A DNA stretch of 64,000 nt, from assembly GCA_944324945.1 (NCBI GenBank), contig CALUYE010000004.1, forward strand, positions 62,001-126,000, given 5' to 3'. The position numbers and the translations under genes are program-made. This document shows, piece by piece, positions 26,761 through 36,553 of the stretch (position 1 is its first letter; each line of letters opens with the position of its first letter). The notes beneath the pieces were generated by a model. It saw nothing but the letters and a program-made list of their open reading frames with translations, ran no database searches and was not told the origin of the DNA. The DNA is from Candidatus Gastranaerophilales bacterium (GTDB lineage Bacteria > Cyanobacteriota > Vampirovibrionia > Gastranaerophilales > Gastranaerophilaceae).

Positions 26761-29700
26761 ATGAATAATTCTGTTACCGGCGCTAAATTCGGTATTTATA
26801 CGAATATAGGCAGAGCAAAAATTGATGCCTGGAAATCTAAAGACGATGCTAACGATTGTTATTGGAATTTAGCCAAAAATCAGCTTGGTGAAGGTGCTTC
26901 CAATGCTGAAATTTATGAAGTTATGAATGAGCTTGTTGAACTTAATGCATCGAAAGATGAAAAAACAGGCGAATACAACACTATAGTATATGAAAATCAG
27001 GAAGTTTTACTTGACTTACAATCAACAATAAATCAATCAAATAAAGAAATTGATGAAGCACTTGGTGAATATGAAACAATTCAGAGTAATTTTTCTTCTC
27101 TGACATCAAAACTGCAGGAGGCAAACAAAGTTTATCTTGAAGCACTTAATTCATATAATGCTGCTGTTAAATCAGCGGATGAAGAAAGTATAAAAACCGT
27201 TTATAGTGCTTATATTCAAGCTTTAGACAATTTATTATCTTTAAAAGAGGAAGTTGAGAATGCGCAAAAAGATTTAGATGCTTCAAAAGAAAATGTTGAA
27301 GAATTAAAAAATGCTTTGAATGAATTAAAAGAAGAATATGAACAAAAAGAAAGTTTAAATAAAGAATTAAAAAGTGAATTTGATAAACAAATAAAAGATT
27401 TTGAAGATAAAATTTCTGCCAAGCAAAAAGAAATAGAAACAATAAAAGAAACTGCGCAAAAAGAAATTGAAACAGCTCAAAAAAATCAAGATGCGGCAGT
27501 TTCAAGTGCAATGGTAAATCAGGATGAAGAGGGAAATTTAACCCCCAAAAGTAATGAAGAATTAAATAATACCATTAAAACCGCACAGGTTGATAATTTA
27601 AAAGCACAATACGCCCAAGTGCAAAAAGAGCAAGGGTTTTTGGGTAAAATGTGGAACGGTATTAAGAATGTATTTTCTACAAAATACAGTTCAAAAAATA
27701 TAGAAAAAACAATTGAACAGGTTGAAAAAGGCGAAATTTCGGCTGATGAAGCTCAAAAAATGATAGGCGAATATCAGGAAAGACAAAAATCGGGAGTTAA
27801 TACTCTGACAAGTATAGCTTCAGGTCTTGCGGTTGTTGGCTGTGTTGCACTGGCACCTTTTTCCGGCGGCGCAAGTTTAGCTTTAGGAGTGGCATTGGGT
27901 GCAGGTACAAGAGTCGGATTAAAGACGCTTGATAGAGCCTCTAACGATGTTAAGGGTGATGAATTAAATAAAAAAGAAATGGCAAAAGATGCAATAGTCG
28001 GCGGTGTCGAAGGTCTTGTAACCGTTGCCACGATGGGGCTTGGAAGCGCAGCCGTTCAAACATCAAAAGAAACAGGCAAGGTTTTAGTAAAAGAAACGGT
28101 TAAAACAGGAATAAAACAAGGTGCAAAAGCAGGGGCTATAGACGGTGCCGCTACAAATGCAGCAACTTATATGGCTGATGTTGCAGTAGGCGATAAAGAA
28201 TTTTCAGGAACGGAATTGATTTCAACAACAACTCAAGGGGCTGCAATAGGCGGTACAATAGGCGGTGTTACAGGAGGTGTATCCTCAGGAGTTCAGGCAC
28301 GAAGCGCAAGCAAGGCACTTGGAGAAAATCTTGATGATGAAGCTATCGCGGCTCTGGCAAAAGAAGAGCAACGCCAAGCAGCACAGGAAATGGAAGAAAC
28401 CGCAATTTATTCCGCTCAAAATACAACAAAAGAAGCAATAGAAGAAGCTATAGCGGACGGCAGAATATCAAATATTGACGATGCTCTTTCAATGTTTAGC
28501 GAAAAACAATTAAAAGAAGCAGGATATTACGATGTCTTGGCGCAAAATATTGATGATGGTGCCGCTGATTCCGCTCAAACTGCAGTTGTAGAAGCTGCAA
28601 CAGATGCAAATAATCAAGCTCCGGTATCCGCAAAAGCAGCATCAAATGCAGATGAATCGTTATCAACAGATGTAATTGAATTGGATGGAAGATATTATAG
28701 AGATTCCGAAACAGGCGAAGTCTTTAAGTTAAAAAAAGGTAATAACGGTTTTGAAAAAGAATTGATAGAACCCTCAAGTGCCGAATATCAAACAGCTATG
28801 AAAGAAATTCAAGGTTCAAATTACCAAGAATCCGCCTCGCGAATTGCAGCAAGTGAATTATCTGATTCACAAAGGATTTCACAAATAGGGAAAAACAGCA
28901 TGCTAAATGTTGAAAGCAAAACGCCTAAAAAAACTATGCTGCAGCAATATATTGAAGACAGGGTTAAAAAAGGTAAACCTTTTGATAATGGTGCAGATGC
29001 TTATATCCGAGATATTGCGGATGCAAATGAATATTGTGCAATAAGAGAAGCAGGTGCTTATGCACGTGACTATGGAGCAGCCGCTTTTGTTGATAATCCG
29101 AAAATTGTACAACAAACAATAAATCCTGTAAGTCTTAAACCTAACGGCGTTGGTGCAAGACAAGTTGCCTTTGTTGAGGCACCTAATACAACAGGTAAAT
29201 TGATATTAAACAGACAAAGGGGATGGATATATAGGGCTTCAAATGCAAAAGCATTCTCTCAAGAGGTGACGGAAAGATTCTCTGCAAACGTAAAAGCAAG
29301 TAAGGATATGATAAATGCTCTTGATGGTCTTGTTGCAACAGGGAAATATAGAAATGCTGCAGGAGAGCTTGTTGAAGTTAAAAATATATCGTCCTTTTAT
29401 TACAAAACACCTGAACATGTTTCAAAGTGGAATGGACGTCAAGATCCTTTAACTTTTTATTTTACTGAAAAAGTTAATAATGAAACTAAGCAGGCAATTG
29501 CCGAAATAACATCTAAATATGCAAGGGGCGGAGTAAATAATGCGGATGCGCTTTATCCGTGGCTTAGCAATGTTGAAGTAAATCCTACAAATAAAATGGT
29601 TGATGAACTGGCTCAAAAACTTAAAAAATACGGGCTAAATTCTTGCGCAGAAAAAGTAAACAGCTGGAAAAAAACAGGTTATTATGCGCACACTTCTACA

Positions 29701-29766
29701 GGGCAATATGAAGCATTTTCAAACATAATAAAATATATAGAAAATTCAAAGAAAATCGCTGCATAA
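26761..29766 (+). CDS. Large modular protein: LysM-like, coiled coil, glycine-rich module, C-terminal domain
   Basis: The 1001 residues divide into an N-terminal segment resembling a LysM fold (about 33-85, WNLAKNQLGEGASNAEIYEV), a long coiled coil (about 85-285), a hydrophobic glycine/alanine-rich module (about 290-515, starting FLGKMWNG and containing LDRASNDVKGDEL), a variable linker, and a C-terminal domain (about 720-1001). The glycine-rich module is shared with the 290-residue protein at 35623. No signal peptide is evident. The C-terminal part contains RFSANVK, a Lys in SSFYYKTPEH and WNGRQDPLTFYF, an order that loosely recalls HopA1/OspF-type effectors. Domain composition suggests a surface or effector protein; nothing is proven. 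Confidence 0.8.
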   Translation: MNNSVTGAKFGIYTNIGRAKIDAWKSKDDANDCYWNLAKNQLGEGASNAEIYEVMNELVELNASKDEKTGEYNTIVYENQEVLLDLQSTINQSNKEIDEALGEYETIQSNFSSLTSKLQEANKVYLEALNSYNAAVKSADEESIKTVYSAYIQALDNLLSLKEEVENAQKDLDASKENVEELKNALNELKEEYEQKESLNKELKSEFDKQIKDFEDKISAKQKEIETIKETAQKEIETAQKNQDAAVSSAMVNQDEEGNLTPKSNEELNNTIKTAQVDNLKAQYAQVQKEQGFLGKMWNGIKNVFSTKYSSKNIEKTIEQVEKGEISADEAQKMIGEYQERQKSGVNTLTSIASGLAVVGCVALAPFSGGASLALGVALGAGTRVGLKTLDRASNDVKGDELNKKEMAKDAIVGGVEGLVTVATMGLGSAAVQTSKETGKVLVKETVKTGIKQGAKAGAIDGAATNAATYMADVAVGDKEFSGTELISTTTQGAAIGGTIGGVTGGVSSGVQARSASKALGENLDDEAIAALAKEEQRQAAQEMEETAIYSAQNTTKEAIEEAIADGRISNIDDALSMFSEKQLKEAGYYDVLAQNIDDGAADSAQTAVVEAATDANNQAPVSAKAASNADESLSTDVIELDGRYYRDSETGEVFKLKKGNNGFEKELIEPSSAEYQTAMKEIQGSNYQESASRIAASELSDSQRISQIGKNSMLNVESKTPKKTMLQQYIEDRVKKGKPFDNGADAYIRDIADANEYCAIREAGAYARDYGAAAFVDNPKIVQQTINPVSLKPNGVGARQVAFVEAPNTTGKLILNRQRGWIYRASNAKAFSQEVTERFSANVKASKDMINALDGLVATGKYRNAAGELVEVKNISSFYYKTPEHVSKWNGRQDPLTFYFTEKVNNETKQAIAEITSKYARGGVNNADALYPWLSNVEVNPTNKMVDELAQKLKKYGLNSCAEKVNSWKKTGYYAHTSTGQYEAFSNIIKYIENSKKIAA

Positions 29767-29844
29767 AATAGTTTAAATTGTTGATTGCAAATTGGCTTTG
29801 ATAAAGTATTCTATAATCAAAATTAATAAAAAAACGGAGTTAGT

Positions 29845-30915
29845 ATGATTATAGAAGAAGTGTTAGAGTTAGCGGTATCAAAAAAGGCAAGTGATATACA
29901 TATTTCGGCGAATTTGCCTCCGGTTATAAGGATTGACGGCAGATTGTATCGAACAAATCTTCCTGTTTTGTCGCCTGATGATGTTGAAACTATTATATTT
30001 CCGATTTTGTCAAACGAACAAAGAAGAGAATTGGAGCAAAACTGGGAGTTAGACTTCGGCTACGGGCTTCATGGTGTCGGAAGGTTCCGTGTTAACGTGT
30101 ATCGTGATAAAGGTTCTTATGCTGCTGCTTTTAGAACAATCAATTCAACTCCTCCAAAATTTGAAGATTTAGGCTTGCCTGATGTTGTTAAAAAAGTTGC
30201 GGATCGTCCGCGCGGATTGATACTTGTAACAGGGCCTACAGGTTCAGGTAAATCAACAACTCTTGCCGCTATGATTGATTATATTAATTCAACAAGAGTA
30301 GAGCATGTTTTAACAATAGAAGATCCTATTGAGTTTATTCATCAAAGTAAAAAAAGTATAATTCACCAAAGAGAACTGGGGCAAGACACAAAATCCGTTG
30401 CAAATGCACTGAGAAGTGCGCTTCGTGAAGACCCTGACGTTATTCTTGTGGGTGAGATGAGAGACCTTGAAACAACAAGGCTTGCGCTTACTGCTGCAGA
30501 AACAGGGCACCTTGTTTTAGGAACTCTTCATACATCATCCGCTTCTCAAACCATAGACAGAATTGTAGATATTTTCCCTGAAGTACAGCAGCAGCAAATA
30601 AGGCTTCAATTATCAATAAGTTTAGTTGCGGTATTTTCGCAATGTTTATTGCCGAAATTACAGCCGAACGGAGTTAAAAAGGGCCGCGTAATGGCTCAGG
30701 AAATTATGCTTGTAAATTCAGCGATTGCAAACTTGATTCGTGAACAAAAAACAGCGCAAATTTATTCCGCAATTCAAACAGGGGTAAATATGGGCATGCA
30801 GACTCTTGATTCACACTTAAAACAACTTGTTGAACAAAATCTTGTAACGCCTGAAGATGCTTTATTGAAATCGCAAAGACCCGAAGAATTTAAACGTTCA
30901 ATCGGAATGTATTAG
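29845..30915 (+). CDS. pilT: Type IV pilus retraction ATPase
   Basis: The 356-residue protein matches PilT throughout: the N-terminal SKKASDIHISANLPPVIRIDG, Walker A GPTGSGKST (130-138), the Asp box (VEHVLTIEDPIEF), LREDPDVILVGEMRD as Walker B, and the His box TGHLVLGTLHT. It powers pilus retraction at the inner membrane. No other pilus genes are adjacent, as is often so for pilT. Its stop overlaps the end of the convergent DUF815 gene by four bases. Confidence 0.94.
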   Translation: MIIEEVLELAVSKKASDIHISANLPPVIRIDGRLYRTNLPVLSPDDVETIIFPILSNEQRRELEQNWELDFGYGLHGVGRFRVNVYRDKGSYAAAFRTINSTPPKFEDLGLPDVVKKVADRPRGLILVTGPTGSGKSTTLAAMIDYINSTRVEHVLTIEDPIEFIHQSKKSIIHQRELGQDTKSVANALRSALREDPDVILVGEMRDLETTRLALTAAETGHLVLGTLHTSSASQTIDRIVDIFPEVQQQQIRLQLSISLVAVFSQCLLPKLQPNGVKKGRVMAQEIMLVNSAIANLIREQKTAQIYSAIQTGVNMGMQTLDSHLKQLVEQNLVTPEDALLKSQRPEEFKRSIGMY

Positions 30916-32081
30916 ATATCGATATCGGCTGTTAAATTATCGATTAATTGTTTTGCAACTCTGGGGCTTCTTGAGCCTTTTATAAGAGCAAGTCTTTGCG
31001 CTTTTTCAAGCAGAAGGGTTTCATTGATATTGATATTATTATCTTTTGCAAGCTCAAGAACGATGGCGTTAAATTCTTCATTTGACGGTTTTTGAAACAA
31101 AAGATTAATTCCAAAACGTTCCGATAGGGAATTTGTTTCATTGATTGTGTCGTTTAGATGAATTTCATCTCCCTGTCTTGAGCTGAAGCTTTCGCGCACC
31201 AGGTGGCGCCTGTTTGAAGTTGCATATATTACGGCATTTTTAGGGCATTGTATAATAGAGCCTTCTAAAATTGCTTTCATGGTTGAAAAACTTTCATCAT
31301 CCTGTTTGAATGAAATATCATCCGCAAAAATAATGAATTTATAAGGGAGTTTTTTTAAAATTGTATAGAGTTTATCGAGATTAATTAAATTATTTTTAAA
31401 AATCTGGACTATTTTTATTTCCTTAAATTCATTCAAAAGCGCTCTAACGCTTGATGATTTGCCGCATCCGGCATCACCATAGAGTAAAATATTATTTACT
31501 TTTTTATTTTCAAGAAGGGATTTTGTATTTTGATATAGAATTTTTTGCTGTTTTTTATAGCCTTTTAAATCTTTAAATGAAATTGTTTCATTGTTTTCAA
31601 TGGGTTTTAAAATTAAATCGTTATCAAATATAAACGTTTGGTTATTTTTATAAATGTCATCAGATATTTCGTTATCTTTTTCGGAAATATCATTAATTTT
31701 TAAATTCAAACCCGTGTTTTTAAATTCAGGCATGGAATCAAAAATGTCCGATAAATTTTTGTATTCTTCTTTTAGGATATGTTTTATATCATTAAAATTT
31801 ATTTTTAATAAATTGTTTAAAATATCAAGTTCATTTTGAATATTTTCTTTAGAAACACTGATTTTTATAAGTTTTTCTTTAATATGACTTCCTAAATCTT
31901 TATTTTTTAATTTTAAGATAAATGATTGATAGTTTTTTAAAATTTCTTCAATATTTTCTTTTTGAATTAAAGATTTTAAAAATAAAAGATATGAAGAAAA
32001 AATTTCATCTTCCTTTATATCTTGAAAATTCAAAATAAAGTAATTGGATAAATATAATTTTTTAAGCGAATTTAATTCCAT
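30912..32081 (-). CDS. DUF815 family P-loop ATPase
   Basis: The N-terminal half is a divergent helical region. The C-terminal half is the DUF815 ATPase: ILLYGDAGCGKSSSV as Walker A, FIIFADDISF as Walker B, and the family signature IYATSNRRHLVRESF followed by LSERFGINLLFQKP. The family is related to AAA proteins with unknown substrates. It is three bases downstream of the debranching enzyme gene on the same strand, so the two are probably co-transcribed, without an obvious functional link. Confidence 0.85.
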   Translation of the reverse strand: MELNSLKKLYLSNYFILNFQDIKEDEIFSSYLLFLKSLIQKENIEEILKNYQSFILKLKNKDLGSHIKEKLIKISVSKENIQNELDILNNLLKINFNDIKHILKEEYKNLSDIFDSMPEFKNTGLNLKINDISEKDNEISDDIYKNNQTFIFDNDLILKPIENNETISFKDLKGYKKQQKILYQNTKSLLENKKVNNILLYGDAGCGKSSSVRALLNEFKEIKIVQIFKNNLINLDKLYTILKKLPYKFIIFADDISFKQDDESFSTMKAILEGSIIQCPKNAVIYATSNRRHLVRESFSSRQGDEIHLNDTINETNSLSERFGINLLFQKPSNEEFNAIVLELAKDNNININETLLLEKAQRLALIKGSRSPRVAKQLIDNLTADIDI

Positions 32082-32084
32082 AGT

Positions 32085-34208
32085 TTATTTTTCCATAAAT
32101 ATAGCAAGCGCATGCGGGTTTAGGATATAATCTTTTTCAATATATGTATCGGCTTCAAAAGAAATGTCTGAAAATATGCTTGTGTCAATACATTTATACC
32201 AGGCTTTATTTTCTTCATTTTGAGGCAAATTGAATGTTAAAGGAGAATTATTTTTTGACGAAGCAATATAAATTTTTTTTCCTTTTTGATTGATTAACAT
32301 CCCGAAAAAGTCATCAAGAGGATTATCCCAATAGCCTTTATTATCTTTTTGCGCGATTGTTGCGTTATCATAGTAAAAAGAAAGACTTTGCAGGTAATTT
32401 CTATCCGTAAAAATTTTATTTTCACGTCTGAATTGAATTAAGTTTCTTATATATTCCATAATTCGATTTTCAAACGTGTTTTTTGTTACTGCTTTTTGCC
32501 AGTTCAGGTAGTTTGTGTTGTCGTCTTTGTTGTAGCTGTTGTTATTTGCATTTTTAGAATGCATGATAATATCGCCTATTTGAATCATAGGGGTTCCGTA
32601 GGATATAAATAACAGTGCAAGCTGCTTTCTTATCGCATTTTCGGATAAAATATCGGAATTTGAATAGCTTGAACAAATTTCCCAATTAGACCCTCCTTGA
32701 GTTGCGGGATTTTTGGAATCAAAGCTGTTTAAATCATATAAAGTAAAACCGTCATGGGATGCTATATAGTTGATTGATTTAAGCGGATTTTTAAATACTG
32801 ACGGCGTACCTTCAATCACGTTTTTAATTTGAGCGGGCGTTATTTCGTTGGGTCTTATTGTGATTTTTCTGTATAAATCCCTTGCAATATCGTTCCATTC
32901 TGCCCAAAAAGAAGGAAAGTTCCCAAGCTGATAGCAATCTTTACCTCCGCAGGTCCAGGGTTCTGCGATTAAAACTATACCTTCTTTGTCTGATGCAAAG
33001 TCGTCAATGACTTTTATTCCTTTTTCGTTTAGTCTTGTTTTTAATTTCCCTGCTAAAGAATTGATATTATCATATATTTCAGAACATGTAGAGCTGTTTT
33101 CAAGAAGTGCTGCGGCTAAATCAAAACGAAACGCATCAACCCCCTGATTAACCCAGAAAATTAAAGAATCCGTAATTAAATTAAGAACTCCTTCGTTGTT
33201 TGCGTTAAAATCATTCCCGCAGCCCGAGTTTGAGCGGTAATAGCCGTCTTCATACACTTTATAATACGAAGCATTGTCGATTAAAGAGTATGAAAATTGC
33301 TGCGCGTCTTCAACATTGTGATTTATAAGCCCTGCTTCTCCCGTGTGATTATAAACCATATCAAGACAGACTTTAATATCGTTTTTATGAAATTCATCAA
33401 CCATTAAACGAAACTCGTTTAATAAATTGCCTAATGTTTTATCGCAAGCATATTTGCGCGCCAAAGTAAAATATCCTAAGGGCATATACCCCCAGTGATT
33501 GACCCCGTTTTGTCTTGAATCAAATTCATTTACGGGCAGAAATTCAACCATGGTAATGCCAAGTTTTTTAATGCTTTTTGCGAATTTAGCAGCTCCTTTA
33601 TAGGTGCCTTTTTCGGGAATTGATAAATTTTGTGTTAAATCTTTAATATGGACTTCCCCGATAATCTCACTGTTAAACGGTCTTGGGTTAACTTTTGCGA
33701 TTTCAACATCTTTTTGTGCCATATAAACTGATTTTGGGGCAAATTTAGCGTTATTTGCAAGGTGAAAATTTGCTCCCGAGCGAAACATATTAAGTCCCGG
33801 GTTAACGCTTGAAGGCAGATGGGATAATTCTTTTGTGTATGGATCATAAGCGATTTTATTGGGATTAAATCTGTTGCCTAAAACGTCAGTTTTGGATTTA
33901 AAGCCTATATTACTTCCCAATTCAAAATTATCGCTATATTGCCAGTTTTCTCCAAAAATACGATAACCGTAAAATACGGGTTTTTCATGGCAATTTAGAA
34001 TATAATCTTTAATTGATGTTTCCCATATATCATTTTCGCCTTTTTTCATCTCAAGCGTCATAACAGCTTCTTCGTTTAAGGGTTTGTCAAAAATGCACAA
34101 AAAAACTTTTTGCGCATTTTTTGAATAGAGTTTAAAATCTACCGTTTTTGTTTTTTCATTGTAATTGGCACCGAGTGATGTAATATCTTTTGCAATAAGT
34201 TTTTCCAT
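32085..34208 (-). CDS. GH13 glycogen-debranching/pullulanase-type enzyme
   Basis: The 707-residue protein has an N-terminal CBM48-like sandwich (1-150) and a GH13 barrel with all catalytic residues: nucleophile D363 (DAFRFDLA), acid E416 (VLIAEPW) and D486 (ASHDG); DMVYNHTGE marks region I. It most resembles type I pullulanase, isoamylase and GlgX enzymes that cleave alpha-1,6 branches of glycogen. There is no signal peptide, so it acts inside the cell. It lies in one group with DUF1015 upstream and DUF815 downstream; a GH57 enzyme at 39811 may serve the same polymer. Confidence 0.9.
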   Translation of the reverse strand: MEKLIAKDITSLGANYNEKTKTVDFKLYSKNAQKVFLCIFDKPLNEEAVMTLEMKKGENDIWETSIKDYILNCHEKPVFYGYRIFGENWQYSDNFELGSNIGFKSKTDVLGNRFNPNKIAYDPYTKELSHLPSSVNPGLNMFRSGANFHLANNAKFAPKSVYMAQKDVEIAKVNPRPFNSEIIGEVHIKDLTQNLSIPEKGTYKGAAKFAKSIKKLGITMVEFLPVNEFDSRQNGVNHWGYMPLGYFTLARKYACDKTLGNLLNEFRLMVDEFHKNDIKVCLDMVYNHTGEAGLINHNVEDAQQFSYSLIDNASYYKVYEDGYYRSNSGCGNDFNANNEGVLNLITDSLIFWVNQGVDAFRFDLAAALLENSSTCSEIYDNINSLAGKLKTRLNEKGIKVIDDFASDKEGIVLIAEPWTCGGKDCYQLGNFPSFWAEWNDIARDLYRKITIRPNEITPAQIKNVIEGTPSVFKNPLKSINYIASHDGFTLYDLNSFDSKNPATQGGSNWEICSSYSNSDILSENAIRKQLALLFISYGTPMIQIGDIIMHSKNANNNSYNKDDNTNYLNWQKAVTKNTFENRIMEYIRNLIQFRRENKIFTDRNYLQSLSFYYDNATIAQKDNKGYWDNPLDDFFGMLINQKGKKIYIASSKNNSPLTFNLPQNEENKAWYKCIDTSIFSDISFEADTYIEKDYILNPHALAIFMEK

Positions 34209-34217
34209 ATTATTTCC

Positions 34218-35462
34218 TTAATCAAGAGGATTGATGACAAGCCCCGATAATAATTTAGGATAAAAATAAGTTGATTTTTGCGGCATTCTTAACCCTGCAT
34301 TTGAAACATTTAAAATATCGTCCATTTTAGGATAAGCCATAATAAATACGGCACTTGCTCCTTTGTTAATTGCATCAAATGCTATTGATTCTCTTTTTTC
34401 GTATTTTATTCCTTTTTGAGCCATTAGCTCATCTTGCGAAAAATCGAGTTCTTTTTTTAAGATTAATTCATGCAAGGCAACCAAATCGATATTTTGAAGT
34501 TCTTTTGGAGCTTGTATGGTTTCTTTTATTCCTTCTTTTAATTTTAAAACGTAAAAATCGTTTGAATTTTTCAAAATCAACCCTGTTGTTATTTGTTTTT
34601 TATTTTCCTGCTCTATTTTTTCAAGAAATTCTTCTTTTGAATTATATTTATCAATGTCATAATATTTTTTAACGGCATCAATGATTTTATCGGGTTCGAT
34701 ACTTTTTTCAATGACTCTGTGGGTGGGGTAAATTACTAAATTTTCGTCTTTGGCATTTGTAAAATAACTCATTACATATTTTGCTTTTTCGTTTTCTTTA
34801 TGTAATTTTGAATAGTTCATTGATGTTTCGTATCTGTGGTGTCCGTCTGCTATTAAAAGAGTTTTGTCTTCAAGAGTTTTTTGAATCAATTTAATATCCG
34901 ATTCATCATCGATAATATAGACAATATTTCTTACATTTAAATCATCGCAAACATCAACAAAAGGAGTTTTTGCAAGATATTTCGGTATAATTTCTTTTTC
35001 TATAATTTGTTTATCATCCCGATAAACCATAAAAATTTGAGAAAAGAACGCTTTTGTAGCACTTACCAGATTCAACCTGTCTTGTTTCGGGCCGCCCATG
35101 GTATATTCGTGGGGTAAGACTTTTTTTGTTGAAAAGTCTTCAATTTTATTTCTTGCAATAAAACCTTTTCGCTCGATTAATTTTCCTTTTTCGTTTTTGT
35201 ATTGTTGTATTAAATAAAAAATCGAAGGTTTTTTTGTTTTGATTAAAATTTCTTTATCTTTCCAATTGTCAAAATCATTTTTGGCATCTTCATATTTATT
35301 ATCGCCTTTGTTTAGGATTAATCTAACGATATTGTATTTGCTTCTTTTATATAAATCATCCTGATATTTTTCATCTATAACATCATAAGGAGGCGCTATA
35401 ACGTCTTTTATTTCAACTTTATCTGTATTGTATACCAATGCTTCAATAGGTTGTATTTCCAT
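34218..35462 (-). CDS. DUF1015 family protein
   Basis: The protein starts with the family signature (AFVYN-type start PIEALVYNT, IAPPYDVID) and continues with LPHEYTMGGPKQDRL and the highly conserved LIADGHHRYETSMNY. Length (414 aa) is normal. The family is widespread with no established reaction, sometimes named SerC-linked. It is first in the minus-strand group with the debranching enzyme (9 bases apart). Its promoter must lie in the 160-base divergent spacer upstream, which holds an 11-bp inverted repeat. Confidence 0.9.
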   Translation of the reverse strand: MEIQPIEALVYNTDKVEIKDVIAPPYDVIDEKYQDDLYKRSKYNIVRLILNKGDNKYEDAKNDFDNWKDKEILIKTKKPSIFYLIQQYKNEKGKLIERKGFIARNKIEDFSTKKVLPHEYTMGGPKQDRLNLVSATKAFFSQIFMVYRDDKQIIEKEIIPKYLAKTPFVDVCDDLNVRNIVYIIDDESDIKLIQKTLEDKTLLIADGHHRYETSMNYSKLHKENEKAKYVMSYFTNAKDENLVIYPTHRVIEKSIEPDKIIDAVKKYYDIDKYNSKEEFLEKIEQENKKQITTGLILKNSNDFYVLKLKEGIKETIQAPKELQNIDLVALHELILKKELDFSQDELMAQKGIKYEKRESIAFDAINKGASAVFIMAYPKMDDILNVSNAGLRMPQKSTYFYPKLLSGLVINPLD

Positions 35463-35534
35463 TTTATTTTCCCCAATATACGATTTATATTTTAATTATA
35501 CGCTAATATTGTTTTTAGTAATAATTGATGTAAA

Positions 35535-35557
35535 AAATGTTAAAATTTTTAACATTT
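35535..35557. promoter_or_regulatory. AT-rich inverted repeat in divergent promoter region
   Basis: AAATGTTAAAA and its exact complement TTTTAACATTT are separated by one base between the divergent DUF1015 gene and the gene at 35623. Its place fits an operator, but in DNA this AT-rich a chance palindrome is possible. Confidence 0.3.
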
Positions 35558-35622
35558 GCGCAATTTTAATACAAAAAAATACTTTATATTAATGTGTGTA
35601 ATTAGTAAGGTTAGTTAATAGT

Positions 35623-36495
35623 ATGGTTAGCGGTGTAGAAAATTTTAGCAGTGCAAATTATTTTGAATTGCAATCAAAATTAAAGACCGTAAGCGACAAA
35701 CAAGGGGTTTTGGGTAAAGCGTGGAACGGTTTTAAGGAGTTTAGCGGGCTTGGCAAAAGCGAAAGCGATTGCGAGAGCATGCTTGAAAAATACAAAAACG
35801 GTTCAATAAGTTTTGATGAAGCGTTGTCTTATATTGAAGATTTTGAAAAAAGACAGGATAATGCCTCTGAATTAATATCAAATTTAGCAACAGGTGTGGG
35901 TGCTATTGCCTTTACAACGGCAACTGCAGGCGCAGGTACGATTGTATGGGCAACTGCAGCTAAAGCTGCTCCGATAGGTGCTGCTATTAAATCGGGAGTA
36001 AATATGCTTGATAGAGCAACAAACGATGTTGAAGGGGACGCGCTTGATGTTAAGGAAGTAACAAAAGATGTAATATCGGGTGCCGTAACGGGTACAACAA
36101 GTGCCGTATCATCGGGAATCTTTAAAGGAAGGGCTGATGGTACCATGGCTTTATCAACATCAATTAAAAACGGCGCAAAATGCGGCGTAGCATGCGGTTC
36201 TTTATCCGGTTCAACAAGTTATTTAACGGATGTTGCGCTTGATGAAGATAAGGAATTTTCTGCGGGTGATTTAATTAAAAATACCGCAACTTCAGCATTG
36301 GTATCAGGTACCGTGGGAGGTGCCGTAGGTGCGGGTGCATATAACAGCGTTGCTCATAACGGAATATTTTCCCAAGTCAACAGAAACAGCTTAAAGCAAG
36401 CATTTACCGAAGACAGTGTGCTAAGTTCAATAAGAAAAATAGCGGGTGATAAAGTAAAAGCTATATTTAACTCCGTTAAGTCAAAATTTGCTTAA
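35623..36495 (+). CDS. Protein built on the shared glycine-rich module (290 aa)
   Basis: After 25 residues the protein carries the module also found in the 1001-residue protein: GVLGKAWNGFKEF, a short helical pair (KYKNGSISFDEALSYIEDFEKRQ), two hydrophobic Gly/Ala stretches, LDRATNDVEGDALDVKEV, then further glycine-zipper segments up to residue 248, and a 40-residue basic tail. It lacks the LysM-like, coiled-coil and C-terminal domains of the larger protein. The hydrophobic stretches could insert into a membrane. The ATG follows AAGGTTAGTTAATAGT. No known family was recognised. Confidence 0.75.
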   Translation: MVSGVENFSSANYFELQSKLKTVSDKQGVLGKAWNGFKEFSGLGKSESDCESMLEKYKNGSISFDEALSYIEDFEKRQDNASELISNLATGVGAIAFTTATAGAGTIVWATAAKAAPIGAAIKSGVNMLDRATNDVEGDALDVKEVTKDVISGAVTGTTSAVSSGIFKGRADGTMALSTSIKNGAKCGVACGSLSGSTSYLTDVALDEDKEFSAGDLIKNTATSALVSGTVGGAVGAGAYNSVAHNGIFSQVNRNSLKQAFTEDSVLSSIRKIAGDKVKAIFNSVKSKFA

Positions 36496-36522
36496 AATTC
36501 CTTTCAATATAATATAAAATAT

Positions 36523-36553
36523 CGGGAGTTATTCTAACGTAAAATAGCTCCCG
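36523..36553. terminator. Hairpin between convergent genes
   Basis: CGGGAGTTATT (36523-36533) pairs with AATAGCTCCCG (36543-36553) over 11 bp with one G-T pair, and it includes the pheA stop codon. It lies between convergent genes and could end both transcripts, though T-runs are poor on both sides. Confidence 0.45.

Noticed and set aside
27167-27511. Antisense open frames over coiled-coil and glycine-rich regions (also 24200-24397, 27774-28031, 35829-36146)
   Set aside because: They mirror low-complexity coding on the other strand, have no ribosome binding sites and no family motifs.
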